From Maridesulfovibrio frigidus DSM 17176 (lineage in GTDB: Bacteria > Desulfobacterota > Desulfovibrionia > Desulfovibrionales > Desulfovibrionaceae): a DNA stretch of 64,000 nt. A program made the translations under genes and the position numbers. Location of the stretch: the NCBI RefSeq assembly GCF_000711735.1, contig NZ_JONL01000001.1, positions 868,001-932,000 of the forward strand, given 5' to 3'. Position 1 is the first letter of the stretch, and each line of letters begins with the position of its first letter. Positions 1 to 10,886 of the stretch are shown here, piece after piece. The notes under the pieces were generated by a model. It had not been told where the DNA came from. It did not search any database and saw only the letters and a program-made list of their open reading frames with translations.

Positions 1-248
1 TGCTGTCCCGCTTTTCGCTTATTACCCAAGCGCAAAGCGGTTTTACCCCCGGCAACAGTCCCGGGCACAACTGAAAGATTATCCACGATGCCATCAATAG
101 GAGCACGGACTTCAAACCTAAAGGCTGTAACAACTCCATTGCGGACAACAAAGCGTTGCATATAATTAATGATGGAAAGAAGTGGAAGTAGAGCAATAAG
201 AATTACCACTATCCACGTTGCCTTTTTACTGCTTATACGGATCTTCAT
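1..248 (-). CDS. HlyD-type membrane fusion protein, N-terminal part (runs off the left edge)
   Basis: Reading leftward from the ATG at 248-246, the frame stays open to the window edge, so only about 82 residues are visible. They show a short basic N-terminus, one membrane segment (about residues 12-29, IVVILIALLPLLSII) and then a biotinyl/lipoyl-like stretch, VRAPIDGIVDNLSVVPGTV, which is the hallmark start of HlyD/EmrA-type periplasmic adaptors. Such proteins link an inner-membrane transporter to an outer-membrane channel or serve polysaccharide export. The ATG overlaps the TGA of the upstream diguanylate cyclase gene by the four bases ATGA, which implies translational coupling and a shared operon. 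The substrate cannot be told from this fragment. Confidence 0.75.
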   Translation of the reverse strand, partial: MKIRISSKKATWIVVILIALLPLLSIINYMQRFVVRNGVVTAFRFEVRAPIDGIVDNLSVVPGTVAGGKTALRLGNKRKAGQ

Positions 249-3200
249 TCGTCTGTCTTCCGACACACAACCTCGACCCTGTTTCGCCCGTTAGCTTTCG
301 CCTCATATAGTCCGTCATCGGCCCTGCGGATTAAGCTAGCATCCTTTTCTCCACTTTCCATCTCAGCCACGCCGAAACTTCCAGTAACTGTTACGCCTTC
401 TTCAAGTTCAGTACTTTCCATTATTACACGGATTTTTTCAGCAAGAGTGTTTGCACCTTCAAGAGTAGTATCAGGACATATTATTAGGAATTCTTCGCCG
501 CCCCAACGCCCGACAACGTCAGTAGCACGAATGCTACTTCGCAAAATTTCTGCTACGCCTTGAAGAACCTTATCTCCAGCCTGATGGCCCAAATTGTCAT
601 TAATCCGCTTGAAAAAATCAAGATCCATAATAATGACTGAAAGAGAATGCTGGTAACGGATGTTTCGAGCAATTTCTATTTGAAGCGTACTGTCCAACTT
701 CATACGATTCCCGAGTCCAGTCAGCCTATCCGTGACGGCAAGCTTTTCAAGCTCATCGTTTTTATCCTGCAATAGACTTTGAGCCGCGCTCAGATCTTCC
801 AGAGTTACCTGAATCTGACGCCTTGCCAGCGCCAATTTGCGATTCCAATACATACTTGCAAAAAGTAAGATAGCGGCAACAATTATGACTTTCCACGCAA
901 CGGAATAGTCAACTCCACGCTCATACTTAATAGCAACCCATCGATTATAAATGCGCTGCTTATCTTCTCTAGTAAGACTACCCACGACCTTCTGAAAAAT
1001 ACTGTTCAGGAGCGGTTCATCAATACGTGTTGCTACCCTGAAATCATGATCACGCGCAATCTTCCCGGCTATCTTAATGTCCAGCATCAGCTCTTTTTGT
1101 ATGGCATATCCAATCGCAGCGGAGGTATCTATGTACCCGAAAACCTTGCCTTCACGAACCATCCCAAGGCCATCCAATAAGGATTCAACTTCCACAATCT
1201 TTATGAACGGATGCATATTCCTAAGTTCTGGTATAATGGGAGAATCTTTTATTACAGCGAAATTATTACTAATCACAATTGCGATATCTTCGATAAATAG
1301 TTTGTCGCTTGTCGTCGCAATTACGTACGGAAAGGAAAGATATGGAGTCGTAACATCTACATATTTTCGAAGTTCAGGAGACTCATTAGTCATAAGAAGG
1401 ACATCGGTTTTGTGTAACTGGATAGACAGAACTGTTTCTTCGAATGTTCTGGTGGGCAAAAACCTGAATGGTTCCCCAACCCGCTCTTCAAATAGAGAAA
1501 AGTAGTCAGCAGCCATTCCATCAAGCTGTCCACTTCCGTCAACATGCATATAGGGCATTTGATCCGGATATACGCTAATAGAGATCCCACCCTTTTTGGC
1601 AAGGTACTCTTTCTCTTCATTGGTAAAATCTGCAATACCTTCACTATCGCTGAAGTTCTTTTTATTTTTGCCAAACCATCTTTTTCTAATGCTGTTCTTT
1701 TCCTGCTCTGATATCGTTCTCAGTCCTTTATTGAAAATTGATGCCAGCTCAGGTTTATCATTCCTTAAATAAAACCTGATTTCCATAGGCTCACCAATTG
1801 GGAAAGTCGTCTCGATGAATCCGCCTAGCCCTTGCTGATCGGCTACGTAATATGCTGTCTCATCTAAAATCGTAAAGTCTGCATCACCAGCAACCACAGC
1901 CCTGATCAATTCATGCATAGTGTCATAATAAACGATCTCTACTTCATCCAAATAAGGATCAAGAAGCTTTTTAAAACCCAAGTTCCCCCGCTGAAGAGCT
2001 ACTCGCTTATAAGCAAGGTCATTAACACTATATATCCGATTTGGGTTACCATTCCGAACAATCACTAGACTGGTCATCGTGAGATAGGGAGAAGTCTTAA
2101 TTAAATATTTATCACGACTTTCATGAGCTGAAGCAGTGCTTATACCATCAACCTCTCCCCTTTTAGCCTTATCTTGAACATCGACCCATTTGCCAAGTTC
2201 GAACCTAATACCCAGCCCGGTCCTTTTGCTGATTAACTTCGCTATATCGGAATCATAACCACTGATAGACCCATCGTCATTTTGAATCAAAAAAGGATCA
2301 AAAGAAATACCGCCCCCGAGTACTATTTCAGGGTTCTCATCAATGAAAGTTTGTTCTTCGAGGCTCAAAGCAACCTGTCGTTGTTCCCCACCTAATACTC
2401 CAAACCACTTGCGCTCAAGAATTTCAATCTCCTGAGGAGTCAAGGAAGCCAGAGCTTTGTTCAGCATAGAAATCAGTTCTTTTTCATTTTTGTGGGCCAT
2501 GAAATGCAGAGTTCTTCTTTGACCCCGATCGAATGTCTTCGCCCAGCCTGATATTTTAAGATCTTTTATATTACGTTTAGCAAATAGGTAGCTCATGACA
2601 GGTATGTCGGAAACCATAAAATCGGCATTACCATTTGACACGGCCTCAACCATCTCTTCAGCACTATTTAGCGACAGAAGCTCGACCTCAGGATGATGTG
2701 TTTTGAAAAATTCTTCCTGACTCCACCCCTTACCAACAGCAGCAACTTTACCTTTAAAGTCAGCTATATCGGCCATTTCAGATGAGTCTTTGCGCACAAC
2801 ATAATGGCTTTTATAAAACCTGAAAGGATTCGAAAACAGTCCTGTTTCAATTCGCTTAGGAGTTTTGCTAATTGTATGAAGCAAATCTAGTTTGTTATGC
2901 TGATGAAGACCTACAAGCTCCTCCCATGAGTAGCCGTTCACATACTCAATGGAGAATCCAATACGCTTAGAAAGCATATTAAGCAGGTCTATAGAATATC
3001 CCTGCGGCTGTTTGCCTATGGCGAAGTCATACGGCGGATAATCCTGTTCATTACTAATACGAATTACTGGATGCTTAGCAAGGTAGGATTCTTCAGCCTT
3101 AGAAAGAGATATTTTTGCAGCATCGCTGAGTCTAAAAGGATTAACATCCCACCTATCTTCAAGGGTCTGTAATTCTTTGACAGACACTGAATTTAGCGCT

Positions 3201-3946
3201 TTTTGAAGTATACTACGTAACAAAGGCCAGTCTTTTCGCACCCCAACATGCATAGAAATTTCAGCCTGATCTGTCTTTGTCAGTTCAACGTAATCAGCAA
3301 GACGAATATTATTTACCTGACTAGCCTTTGCGTAATAGTAAAACAGCAAAGGATTGCCGATGATTGCATCTAATTTATCTGTTGCGAGACCTTTTACCAA
3401 ATCAATAGGGCTATCGATTTCTATCAGCTTAATCCCCGGAATCTGCCCATAAATAAAAGAAGCGCTTCCGTGAGATTTTTGAATACCTACTCTTTTGCCC
3501 ACAAGATCATTCAAGTTATTAACATTACTATTAGCATCACGAACAAAAACACCAAGTTCGCCCTTATAATAAGGTGTAGTAAAAAGAGTAAAGGCTTCAC
3601 GTTCACTATTTTTATACAACGCAGGTATAACATCTATTTGTTTCTCTTTAAATAAAGCCAGCAACTCAGCCCAAGAGTAGCCGTTAACAAATTCTATTTT
3701 AAGACCGGCCTTCTCAGCAAGCAGTTTGATATAATCAATGCTAAGCCCTTTAGATTCGCCAAACTCAGAATAGTCAAACGGCGGCCAATCCTCTTCGTTT
3801 GCAACACGTATTACAGGATGGTCTGTAATAAATATTTGCTCTTGAGCATTGAGATTTAAACCGCTTTGATTGGCATCTGAATCTTGAAAATCAGCGCAGA
3901 GCAGCACAAAAGATATTAATACAAAAAAAATAAATCTTACCTTCAT
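245..3946 (-). CDS. Diguanylate cyclase with four tandem periplasmic SBP_bac_3 domains
   Basis: This is a 1233-residue membrane sensor predicted to make cyclic di-GMP. It has a signal peptide (about 1-25) and then four consecutive family-3 solute-binding domains beginning near residues 43, 288, 533 and 780. Each opens with a similar strand, for example HPVIRVANEEDWPPFDY and HPVIRISNEQDYPPYDF. Single membrane segment near 1025-1043, short coiled coil, then a GGDEF domain with the intact active-site variant GGEEF (in GRWGGEEFLII). Domains 1 and 2 share the NGYSW.EL signature and look like a recent duplication; 3 and 4 are more diverged. AGAGGAAG precedes the ATG. The family normally carries one or two such domains, so four is unusual. 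Ligands (amino acids or other small polar solutes) are inferred. It is coupled by an ATGA overlap to a membrane fusion protein. Confidence 0.9.
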   Translation of the reverse strand: MKVRFIFFVLISFVLLCADFQDSDANQSGLNLNAQEQIFITDHPVIRVANEEDWPPFDYSEFGESKGLSIDYIKLLAEKAGLKIEFVNGYSWAELLALFKEKQIDVIPALYKNSEREAFTLFTTPYYKGELGVFVRDANSNVNNLNDLVGKRVGIQKSHGSASFIYGQIPGIKLIEIDSPIDLVKGLATDKLDAIIGNPLLFYYYAKASQVNNIRLADYVELTKTDQAEISMHVGVRKDWPLLRSILQKALNSVSVKELQTLEDRWDVNPFRLSDAAKISLSKAEESYLAKHPVIRISNEQDYPPYDFAIGKQPQGYSIDLLNMLSKRIGFSIEYVNGYSWEELVGLHQHNKLDLLHTISKTPKRIETGLFSNPFRFYKSHYVVRKDSSEMADIADFKGKVAAVGKGWSQEEFFKTHHPEVELLSLNSAEEMVEAVSNGNADFMVSDIPVMSYLFAKRNIKDLKISGWAKTFDRGQRRTLHFMAHKNEKELISMLNKALASLTPQEIEILERKWFGVLGGEQRQVALSLEEQTFIDENPEIVLGGGISFDPFLIQNDDGSISGYDSDIAKLISKRTGLGIRFELGKWVDVQDKAKRGEVDGISTASAHESRDKYLIKTSPYLTMTSLVIVRNGNPNRIYSVNDLAYKRVALQRGNLGFKKLLDPYLDEVEIVYYDTMHELIRAVVAGDADFTILDETAYYVADQQGLGGFIETTFPIGEPMEIRFYLRNDKPELASIFNKGLRTISEQEKNSIRKRWFGKNKKNFSDSEGIADFTNEEKEYLAKKGGISISVYPDQMPYMHVDGSGQLDGMAADYFSLFEERVGEPFRFLPTRTFEETVLSIQLHKTDVLLMTNESPELRKYVDVTTPYLSFPYVIATTSDKLFIEDIAIVISNNFAVIKDSPIIPELRNMHPFIKIVEVESLLDGLGMVREGKVFGYIDTSAAIGYAIQKELMLDIKIAGKIARDHDFRVATRIDEPLLNSIFQKVVGSLTREDKQRIYNRWVAIKYERGVDYSVAWKVIIVAAILLFASMYWNRKLALARRQIQVTLEDLSAAQSLLQDKNDELEKLAVTDRLTGLGNRMKLDSTLQIEIARNIRYQHSLSVIIMDLDFFKRINDNLGHQAGDKVLQGVAEILRSSIRATDVVGRWGGEEFLIICPDTTLEGANTLAEKIRVIMESTELEEGVTVTGSFGVAEMESGEKDASLIRRADDGLYEAKANGRNRVEVVCRKTDE

Positions 3947-4341
3947 AACTTCCTCTATACAAAAAACTGAACTTCAAACTGCGACTCTGAATAAAAATAT
4001 AATATAAATATCATTCATTTCTGCTAATTCAATAACATTACAATCGACACACCGCCACATCATAATAAATTCTAAAAAACCATATTCATGATCTTTTCAA
4101 ATTTGTAATATTACAAAAAACTTCTTCGTAGCATCAAATACCCAGCACTGTATCCACTGCGCTCATTTAACCCATTCTATAATGAAATATTGTTAATAAT
4201 AACTTTTACGTTTCAATAGATGAATGCTTGAAATGCAATTATTAAATAATATCAGTTAATTGGAAAAAAATATTAGACATATCTATAAATTTAGCTAGAA
4301 TAAAATTATCAAAATATTTCTATTTAAGGGAAGGGATTATT
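3947..4341. other. Divergent intergenic region, 395 bp, AT-rich
   Basis: This region separates the minus-strand diguanylate cyclase from the plus-strand chemoreceptor and must hold both promoters. It is strongly AT-rich. I found no convincing ORF, long inverted repeat or clear sigma-28 or sigma-54 promoter in it. Confidence 0.5.
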
Positions 4342-6438
4342 ATGAACTGGACAATTAAGAGAAAAATGACAGCAATGGGCGCAATCGTTGTACTGGCCTT
4401 GAGTGTACTGGCCATCATCAACATTTTCGGATTTAAGTCTGTTGAAAAATCAAGTGATATGCAGAACTTAAGAAGCAATCAATTTGAGTTAGCGCAAGAC
4501 ATGAAATTTGCGCAAGCTGAATTGTTACTTGCCGCAATGGATTCCATCGTAGATAAAGATGAGGGAAAAATTGCAAACGAGTTAACGGAAATAATCAATC
4601 GTACATCTAAATTCTTGACTGATAATTCCGAAGGAATAGTTCAGGCAGCGGATACTGATGCCGAAAGAAGATCGGCCCAGCAAATTAAAACAGGTGTCCA
4701 GGGCTTGATCAATGCAATTAAAGTTGATCTGACTAAACTAATCAATGAAAGCGCCATCAGAAGCTCACAGATTGAAAATGATTTTGCAGAGATTGACAAC
4801 GTACTCGATACAAATGGAAATAAACTTCAAAATAAACTTCAAAAACTTCAAGACAATCTAGAATCCCGTGACGATAAAGAAGGCGTGCTCATTTCAATGA
4901 AGATGAAGCTTTCCTTAACTGAGCTTCTTCTAGCCGCAATGGACTCCATTATTGACAAGAATGAAGGGAAAGTTAGTTCAGAGCGCATGCAGATTGTAGA
5001 TGAAAACATTCAAGATCTCCGTAAATTTAGCAACCAACTTTCAGCACATACCACCACTCGGACTGAAGCAGCTCTTGTTCCCGAAATCAACAATGCCATT
5101 GACGGTCTTGCACTAGGGATCCAAGTCAATCTGGTTACTCTGATTGAAGAAGGTGCTCGTGAACAAGTAAAAATTGCTGAAAAATTTGAAGCAATAGATG
5201 ACTCACTTGATTCAAACGGTGCAATAGTAAGCGAACAGCTAGACATATTCACAGAATCCATCCGCGAAGAAGTTGTTGAAGCTTCTGCCGGTCAAAATGA
5301 AGCCATTAGCTCTGCCTTATGGACCTCACTTGTTGTCTTTTTCGTCTCTATTTGTATCATTATTCCTGCTTTTATTTCCTTCGCAAGAAACATTATCGTC
5401 CCTCTTATTAAAGGAGTTTCCTTCGCAAGAACTGTTGCAGAAGGCAACCTGAATACTTCTATAGAAGTAGACTCCACTGATGAGATTGGAGATCTGGCAA
5501 GAGCTCTTACCGAGATGAACATACGTTTGCGTGAAGTTGTCGGTGAGATACAGTTTGCGTCAGGCAATGTGGCCACAGGTAGTGAAGAACTTTCCTCAAC
5601 TTCAGGAGCGCTATCACAAGGCTCAACCGAGCAGGCTGCATCAGTGGAAGAAGTTTCTTCATCCATGGAGCAAATGGCTGCAAACATCAGACAGAATGCA
5701 GACAACGCAAGACAAACTGAGACAATTGCACAAAAGGCATCTGCCGATGCTCAAGAAGGCGGTACTGCAGTAGCTCAGACAGTTGGAGCTATGAAGGAAA
5801 TTGCCGAAAAAATATCCATCATTGAAGAAATAGCCCGCCAGACAAATCTACTTGCTTTGAACGCGGCAATTGAAGCTGCACGAGCCGGCGAGCATGGAAA
5901 AGGATTTGCAGTTGTAGCTGCCGAAGTTCGCAAACTTGCAGAACGAAGCGGAGCTGCTGCTGGAGAAATCAGCGAACTGTCATCAACCAGTGTAGATGTT
6001 GCAGAACAAGCCGGTAATATGCTGAACCAGTTAGTTCCAGATATTCAGAAGACCGCTGAACTAGTTCAGGAAATAAACGCATCTTGTAACGAACAGGATT
6101 CTGGAGCTACTCAAATCAACAGCGCTATCCAGCAACTTGATTCCGTGGTTCAGCAAAACGCTGCTGCAGCTGAAGAGATGTCTTCCACTTCAGAAGAATT
6201 ATCCGGTCAGGCAGATCACCTGCAGAAGACCATTTCATTCTTTAATGTCGATGGCGGAGGCAGGCAATATACCCCAGCCAGGGTAGCTCAAAGAACACCA
6301 CCAAGAGCTTTACCTACACCAAGAACTGCACCAGCACCAAGAACTGCACCAGCAAACCCGAAACCTCAAGCAAATAAAGGTTCAGGGGTCGCTTTAGACA
6401 TGAACTCTCATGACGATAACGACTTTGAGTTGTTCTAG
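4342..6438 (+). CDS. Methyl-accepting chemotaxis protein with duplicated helical sensor and C-terminal pentapeptide
   Basis: A 698-residue transmembrane chemoreceptor. Membrane segment near residues 10-28, an all-helical periplasmic domain, a second membrane segment near 328-350, HAMP (about 353-405) and a full MCP signalling hairpin with the strictly conserved tip ([20 protein letters not shown]). The periplasmic part contains the same motif twice: [17 protein letters not shown] (about 55) and [17 protein letters not shown] (about 194), so the sensor is an internal duplication. A Pro/Ala/Arg-rich linker with the repeat [12 protein letters not shown] leads to the C-terminal residues DNDFELF. 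The last five (DFELF) fit the x-aromatic-x-x-aromatic pentapeptide that tethers CheR/CheB. GGGAAGGG precedes the ATG. The ligand is unknown. Confidence 0.93.
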   Translation: MNWTIKRKMTAMGAIVVLALSVLAIINIFGFKSVEKSSDMQNLRSNQFELAQDMKFAQAELLLAAMDSIVDKDEGKIANELTEIINRTSKFLTDNSEGIVQAADTDAERRSAQQIKTGVQGLINAIKVDLTKLINESAIRSSQIENDFAEIDNVLDTNGNKLQNKLQKLQDNLESRDDKEGVLISMKMKLSLTELLLAAMDSIIDKNEGKVSSERMQIVDENIQDLRKFSNQLSAHTTTRTEAALVPEINNAIDGLALGIQVNLVTLIEEGAREQVKIAEKFEAIDDSLDSNGAIVSEQLDIFTESIREEVVEASAGQNEAISSALWTSLVVFFVSICIIIPAFISFARNIIVPLIKGVSFARTVAEGNLNTSIEVDSTDEIGDLARALTEMNIRLREVVGEIQFASGNVATGSEELSSTSGALSQGSTEQAASVEEVSSSMEQMAANIRQNADNARQTETIAQKASADAQEGGTAVAQTVGAMKEIAEKISIIEEIARQTNLLALNAAIEAARAGEHGKGFAVVAAEVRKLAERSGAAAGEISELSSTSVDVAEQAGNMLNQLVPDIQKTAELVQEINASCNEQDSGATQINSAIQQLDSVVQQNAAAAEEMSSTSEELSGQADHLQKTISFFNVDGGGRQYTPARVAQRTPPRALPTPRTAPAPRTAPANPKPQANKGSGVALDMNSHDDNDFELF

Positions 6439-6460
6439 GCCAATAAGTATCATAATCAAT

Positions 6461-6499
6461 ATAAACCCCGTACAGCCATTATGGTTGTACGGGGTTTAT
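6461..6499 (+). terminator. Intrinsic terminator of the chemoreceptor gene
   Basis: A perfect 14-bp stem, ATAAACCCCGTACA with TGTACGGGGTTTAT, lies 22 bp after the stop codon and is followed by a T-rich stretch. Confidence 0.85.
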
Positions 6500-6534
6500 T
6501 TATTACAATTCTCCGCTTTCGAAAATATATCTAT

Positions 6535-6572
6535 AAAAAAAGACCTGGAAGAATAATTCTTCCAGGTCTTTT
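6535..6572 (-). terminator. Intrinsic terminator, downstream of the sulfite reductase gene
   Basis: Near-perfect inverted repeat built on AGACCTGGAAGAA / TTCTTCCAGGTCT, flanked by A-run and T-run. It can act in both directions and closes the minus-strand gene that ends at 6642. Confidence 0.8.
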
Positions 6573-6641
6573 CATTGCAGGCAAAAGCTAAACAAAGAGA
6601 AAAAGCTCTCTTTCAAGGCCTTACTCTATATACTTATCAAC

Positions 6642-7298
6642 TTATTTTAAAAAATCCAGTAATGCTTCTTTGCCTAAGCGGTTAACAGTTCCACTAGGGC
6701 GCTCACGTTTCCTACCACTTTCACGGTAAAAACCAAGAGACTTATCAATCATATCTAAGGCTTCATCTTCAGTAACATTCTTGCCAAGCTGTACTCCAAC
6801 TCCGGCATTTCTAGTGGCAGCTCCGCCAAAGTATACGTCCCACCCCTTGGGTCCGCCAACAAGGCCGACATCGCGAACAAAGCTAAGTCCACAAGCCATT
6901 TTACAACCCGAGACACCGCTTTTAACTTTATAAGGGTAAGGCCCGTTCTTTTTAACCAACTCCAGCACTTTATCTGCAATTGCGCGGGTTTCCTGCTTAC
7001 CGTAAATGCAGATGCCTGCCCCCGTACATACAGAGATGCCTGGAGGAGCCTTTTGAACGGCCACACCGAGACTTGCAACGACATCATCCAGCTTGTCCTC
7101 AGGGATGCCCTCGAGATTCATACGCTGCCCTGTCGTCGCTCTAAGTGAGGTCAGGTTGAACGCCGCCATGGTCTCAGTAATATTTTTAAGCATACCGATT
7201 GTAAGCTGCCCCTGATTTACACATAAACGCAATGCATAGATTCCGTTTTTGCGCTTAACTGGCAAAACCGAAAGAGATTCAGAAATAATATTATCCAT
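6642..7298 (-). CDS. Small siroheme/[4Fe-4S] sulfite reductase, assimilatory type
   Basis: 218 residues, the same length as the assimilatory-type sulfite reductase of Desulfovibrio vulgaris, which reduces sulfite with six electrons using one siroheme and one [4Fe-4S] cluster. The cluster and siroheme ligands are visible as C-x5-C (CTGAGIC, about residues 97-103) and C-x3-C (GCKMAC, about 131-136). Only the ferredoxin-like half-domain and the 4Fe-4S/siroheme domain are present, so it is far shorter than CysI or DsrA. It stands alone: flanked by a chemoreceptor and a hybrid kinase, with its own terminator at 6535-6572, and no cys or dsr genes nearby. Cytoplasmic. Physiological role in sulfate reducers is uncertain. 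Confidence 0.88.
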   Translation of the reverse strand: MDNIISESLSVLPVKRKNGIYALRLCVNQGQLTIGMLKNITETMAAFNLTSLRATTGQRMNLEGIPEDKLDDVVASLGVAVQKAPPGISVCTGAGICIYGKQETRAIADKVLELVKKNGPYPYKVKSGVSGCKMACGLSFVRDVGLVGGPKGWDVYFGGAATRNAGVGVQLGKNVTEDEALDMIDKSLGFYRESGRKRERPSGTVNRLGKEALLDFLK

Positions 7299-7458
7299 TA
7301 AAAACTCCTAATTAATGTATTTAGCCAAATTTGAATTAACTCATAGCAGAGGGATCTGCAATAGCGTGGTAGAACGCTACGACCCTACGGAAAATTGAAC
7401 ATGTTGAGAGCTTAAAAGACAGGTACGAAATAAAGAAATACGATATAATAAAAATCCG

Positions 7459-10400
7459 CTATGCGTTAACATCCAACTCTGATACTAAAAACTTTTTCAA
7501 TATATCAAACTCTTCATATACCTTTTTCAAGGCATTAGCAGTTTCCGGACTTTCTTCTTTAGCAACTGTTTCAAGCGTGGTTGCCGCAATAGCTAGAGGA
7601 TCCGCGCACAGATTAGCAGCTCCGCCGCGAATAGCATGGGCTGCCCGAGACACATTTAATAATTCACCATTTTTCATGGCTGTATCCATTTCAATAAACT
7701 GTCGAGCGGCAACTCCTAAAAAGGAATTCACAATCTCAAGCAAAAATTCTTGGTCATTTTCAAACTCATATAAAGCCTTCTCTATATCAATAGGAGGGGT
7801 AGAAAGATCACAATTCTGTTCAACAGGATCCGTCCATTTTTTAACAACTTCTATCAATTCAGATCTACGGATTGGCTTAGCAATACAGTCGTTCATTCCA
7901 GCTGCAAAACATTTATCAATGTGGCTTTGTGCGTTGTGGGCACTTAAGGCAACAATAGGAACCTGCTCTAAATTAGCATTTTTTTCCAATTTGCGAATGT
8001 GTTTGGTGGCCTCATAACCATCCATAATTGGCATATGAATATCCATGAGAATCAAATCATAATTTCCCGACTCAAACCTTCGAATAACCTTAGCTCCATC
8101 GCCTGCAACATCCACAGTAATACCATACTTGTTCAAATGCCTACAAACCAACATACTATTCGGCTCATAATCTTCAGCAAGCAAAACCTTTAAACTGCAA
8201 TCGCTACTGAAAACATTTTCATCAACTCTTTTTTCTATCTGAATGTTTCCGTTTGAACACAATATTCCAGCAACTTTCCCAAGCAAGCCAGGTAGTGACA
8301 CGGGTTTAACGATAGATGCAGCAGAGCCAAGTTTGTGAGTTCCTACTGTCAACTGACCAAGTGACTGCATCAAAACAGTGGGGATATCCAGTTTGGAAAC
8401 TCCCTGCCCCCCATCCCATGGGATGGCTACATCGGATTTTGAAACTAGCTCTGCATCTGCAAGAACTATATCAAAAACCCCAGCATCTGGATCTTCCAAC
8501 AAAACAGCAGCATCACGAACAGACTCAACAACCTCAGTGGCAACACCAGCGAAGTTCAAATATTCAACAAGCATTTTACTTGTAGCGGACTGAGAGTTTA
8601 CAATAAGAGCCCTGAAACTCCGTGCGCGCAGCATTGCAATTTCATCAAACTCTTTGATTTCAAGCTGCTCTTTTAACACAATCGAAACATAGAAAGTTGT
8701 CCCTGTTCCTTCCTTACTTTCGACGCTGATCGCCCCATTCATATTCTCAGCAAGCTTCTTAGCAATTGTGAGCCCAAGCCCTGTTCCACCAAACTCGCGG
8801 GTAGTAGACGCATCGGCCTGCGTAAAACTTTCAAAGATAGTTTCCTGCTTTGAAGCAGGAATCCCGACACCGGTATCCTTAACTTCAATATCCAGTTTCA
8901 TAAATCCATCCGGGGCATATCCTGTGCTCACTTTGACGAGAACGGACCCTTCGGACGTAAATTTAATAGCATTGGAAACCAAGTTAGTAATAATCTGGCG
9001 AATGCAAAGAGGATCACCAACAAGATGAGTTCGAATATCAGGAGAGACGTGAGTAACAAGCTCAACACCTTTTTCTGAAGCGGCAAGAGCCATGCTGAAT
9101 CCCAGCCTTTCAACTAGATTTCGAATATCAAAAGGAATTTCTTCAAAATCCATTTTACCGGCTTCGAGCTTGGAAAAATCTAAAATACTATTGACCAGTC
9201 CCAGCAGGATACTGGCTTCATTATTAATAATACCGGCAAATTGTCTTTGTTCAGAATTCAGAGGAGATTCGAGGAGCAAATCATTCATACCAATAATACC
9301 ATTGATAGGAGTTCTGACCTCATGACTCATGTTTGCGAGGATTATATCTTTTGTCTGATTTGCTGCTTCCGCAAGAAGCTTTTCCCGCTTAAGCCTTTCT
9401 GCTCTCTTCCGATCAGTAATATCAACAAAACTCTCAAGTAGGAGCTTTCTACCATTAATCTCAAACGGAGTGACGCTCTTCAATACATTAACTTTACGTC
9501 CAGAAGCCCTCAACAAAATACGTTCGGTGTTATCTAATATTACACCGCAATCAGTAACCGGACACTGCCCTTTCTTTTGCTGACATACAAAGCCCTGACA
9601 TCTGCGACCAATAATGTCCTCCTTCGAGGCTCCAATGATCATAGCTCCGGCCGTATTAACATCAACTATGGTGTGATCTTTCCAATCAATAATTGCAATC
9701 CCAGTCTGAACTGTCTCAAAAATAGCATCAAGTCTAGCTTCATTTTCTCTGAGAACCTTGGCGCCTCTACGCTGGGAAATTTGCATATCACGGAAAGCTT
9801 TATTCAGAACTCCGAACTCATCAATTCTGGAATAGTCAAGGACAGGAATACTCTTATCTCCCTTAGAAATAGCAGATGAAGCCCTAATTAAATCATCTAC
9901 AGGGACAAGCATATCACGGATAATTCTTCTGGATTGAAATAGAAAAAATCCAGCAAGTGATGCAATCACAATAATAATAGCTATAAAAATAGACATATGT
10001 GCCTTAATAGCGCCAGCTCGCGGACTATATATGGAAAAAGTAATTATACTGTCCCCTACAGTAATTTTTTCAGTACGAACCATATAGTAATTACCGCCAA
10101 TCTCCTGCTCCCTCGACCTCGGATGATCCGGAACAGTCAGCTCTTCCGGATAAAGAGCACCTTTTTCAATCAAGTTTGAGTCTATGAGCTCACCATCGAA
10201 CCATAGTGCAAATATCCCACCAGTTACCCACTGCAATGAATCAATAAAATCGCTTTCGGAAAGATTGTAACAGCCAACTACAGACCCTAAATAATGACCA
10301 CTCTCAACCTTCTTTTGATAACAAAGAAAAACTCCTTCGGAAGTGCGATATACGAAAAGGTTCTTTTTAGCACGGTTAATCAACTCAATTTTTGCATCCC

Positions 10401-10788
10401 CAGAGGAAACTATCAATTTTCCTTTGTTATTAAAGACGGATAGATTTGAAAGTTCGAAACTCTCAGCCTGAGATACAATATGTTTTTGAAGCTGAGGAAT
10501 AATTTCCAGTTCGAGATCGGCTCGCAGTGTATTATCAAGTGATATATTATTGACTGTACGCTTTAGCTCGTCTGCGCGATTATCCAAAAGAAGAATGGCC
10601 ATGGAGACATTGGATTCAAGCATCTCCATGTGATTCTCCCGAAACTCCTCAGCAATTAACCCGCTCCCAATTGTTCCGGCTGTAAGCAACGGCAGTAAAA
10701 TTGCGGCCACAACCAACAGTATAAGCCTAGTTCTGAACGAAGCGGATAGTTTTTTAATTGCAGAAATATCAATATTCATTTTATACAT
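7459..10788 (-). CDS. Membrane hybrid sensor histidine kinase (HAMP-PAS-HisKA-HATPase-REC-REC-HPt)
   Basis: 1109 residues. Order: membrane segment (about 20-40), periplasmic sensor (about 42-260), membrane segment (about 263-285), HAMP, PAS with a cysteine-rich insert ([18 protein letters not shown], near 395-412), HisKA with phospho-acceptor His in [13 protein letters not shown], HATPase with DTGVGIP and GGTGLGL, a first receiver, a second receiver and an HPt domain with His in [10 protein letters not shown]. The first receiver begins IVNSQ where two acidic residues are expected, so it is probably not phosphorylated normally. The second keeps [16 protein letters not shown] and KP. The four cysteines in the PAS domain suggest metal or redox sensing, which is inference. 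No response regulator partner is adjacent. Confidence 0.9.
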   Translation of the reverse strand: MYKMNIDISAIKKLSASFRTRLILLVVAAILLPLLTAGTIGSGLIAEEFRENHMEMLESNVSMAILLLDNRADELKRTVNNISLDNTLRADLELEIIPQLQKHIVSQAESFELSNLSVFNNKGKLIVSSGDAKIELINRAKKNLFVYRTSEGVFLCYQKKVESGHYLGSVVGCYNLSESDFIDSLQWVTGGIFALWFDGELIDSNLIEKGALYPEELTVPDHPRSREQEIGGNYYMVRTEKITVGDSIITFSIYSPRAGAIKAHMSIFIAIIIVIASLAGFFLFQSRRIIRDMLVPVDDLIRASSAISKGDKSIPVLDYSRIDEFGVLNKAFRDMQISQRRGAKVLRENEARLDAIFETVQTGIAIIDWKDHTIVDVNTAGAMIIGASKEDIIGRRCQGFVCQQKKGQCPVTDCGVILDNTERILLRASGRKVNVLKSVTPFEINGRKLLLESFVDITDRKRAERLKREKLLAEAANQTKDIILANMSHEVRTPINGIIGMNDLLLESPLNSEQRQFAGIINNEASILLGLVNSILDFSKLEAGKMDFEEIPFDIRNLVERLGFSMALAASEKGVELVTHVSPDIRTHLVGDPLCIRQIITNLVSNAIKFTSEGSVLVKVSTGYAPDGFMKLDIEVKDTGVGIPASKQETIFESFTQADASTTREFGGTGLGLTIAKKLAENMNGAISVESKEGTGTTFYVSIVLKEQLEIKEFDEIAMLRARSFRALIVNSQSATSKMLVEYLNFAGVATEVVESVRDAAVLLEDPDAGVFDIVLADAELVSKSDVAIPWDGGQGVSKLDIPTVLMQSLGQLTVGTHKLGSAASIVKPVSLPGLLGKVAGILCSNGNIQIEKRVDENVFSSDCSLKVLLAEDYEPNSMLVCRHLNKYGITVDVAGDGAKVIRRFESGNYDLILMDIHMPIMDGYEATKHIRKLEKNANLEQVPIVALSAHNAQSHIDKCFAAGMNDCIAKPIRRSELIEVVKKWTDPVEQNCDLSTPPIDIEKALYEFENDQEFLLEIVNSFLGVAARQFIEMDTAMKNGELLNVSRAAHAIRGGAANLCADPLAIAATTLETVAKEESPETANALKKVYEEFDILKKFLVSELDVNA

Positions 10789-10886
10789 ATCAAGCTCTTA
10801 TTTATAAACATAATCAAAATCATCCAGAAGCGAGCAAAAACGGTAATCACCAATTAGTATGTACGCTTAATATTAAAAAAAATTAT

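Noticed and set aside
5010-5705. Open frames opposite the first chemoreceptor gene
   Set aside because: They are antisense shadows of a highly conserved coding region, with low-complexity Ser/Ala content and no start sites.
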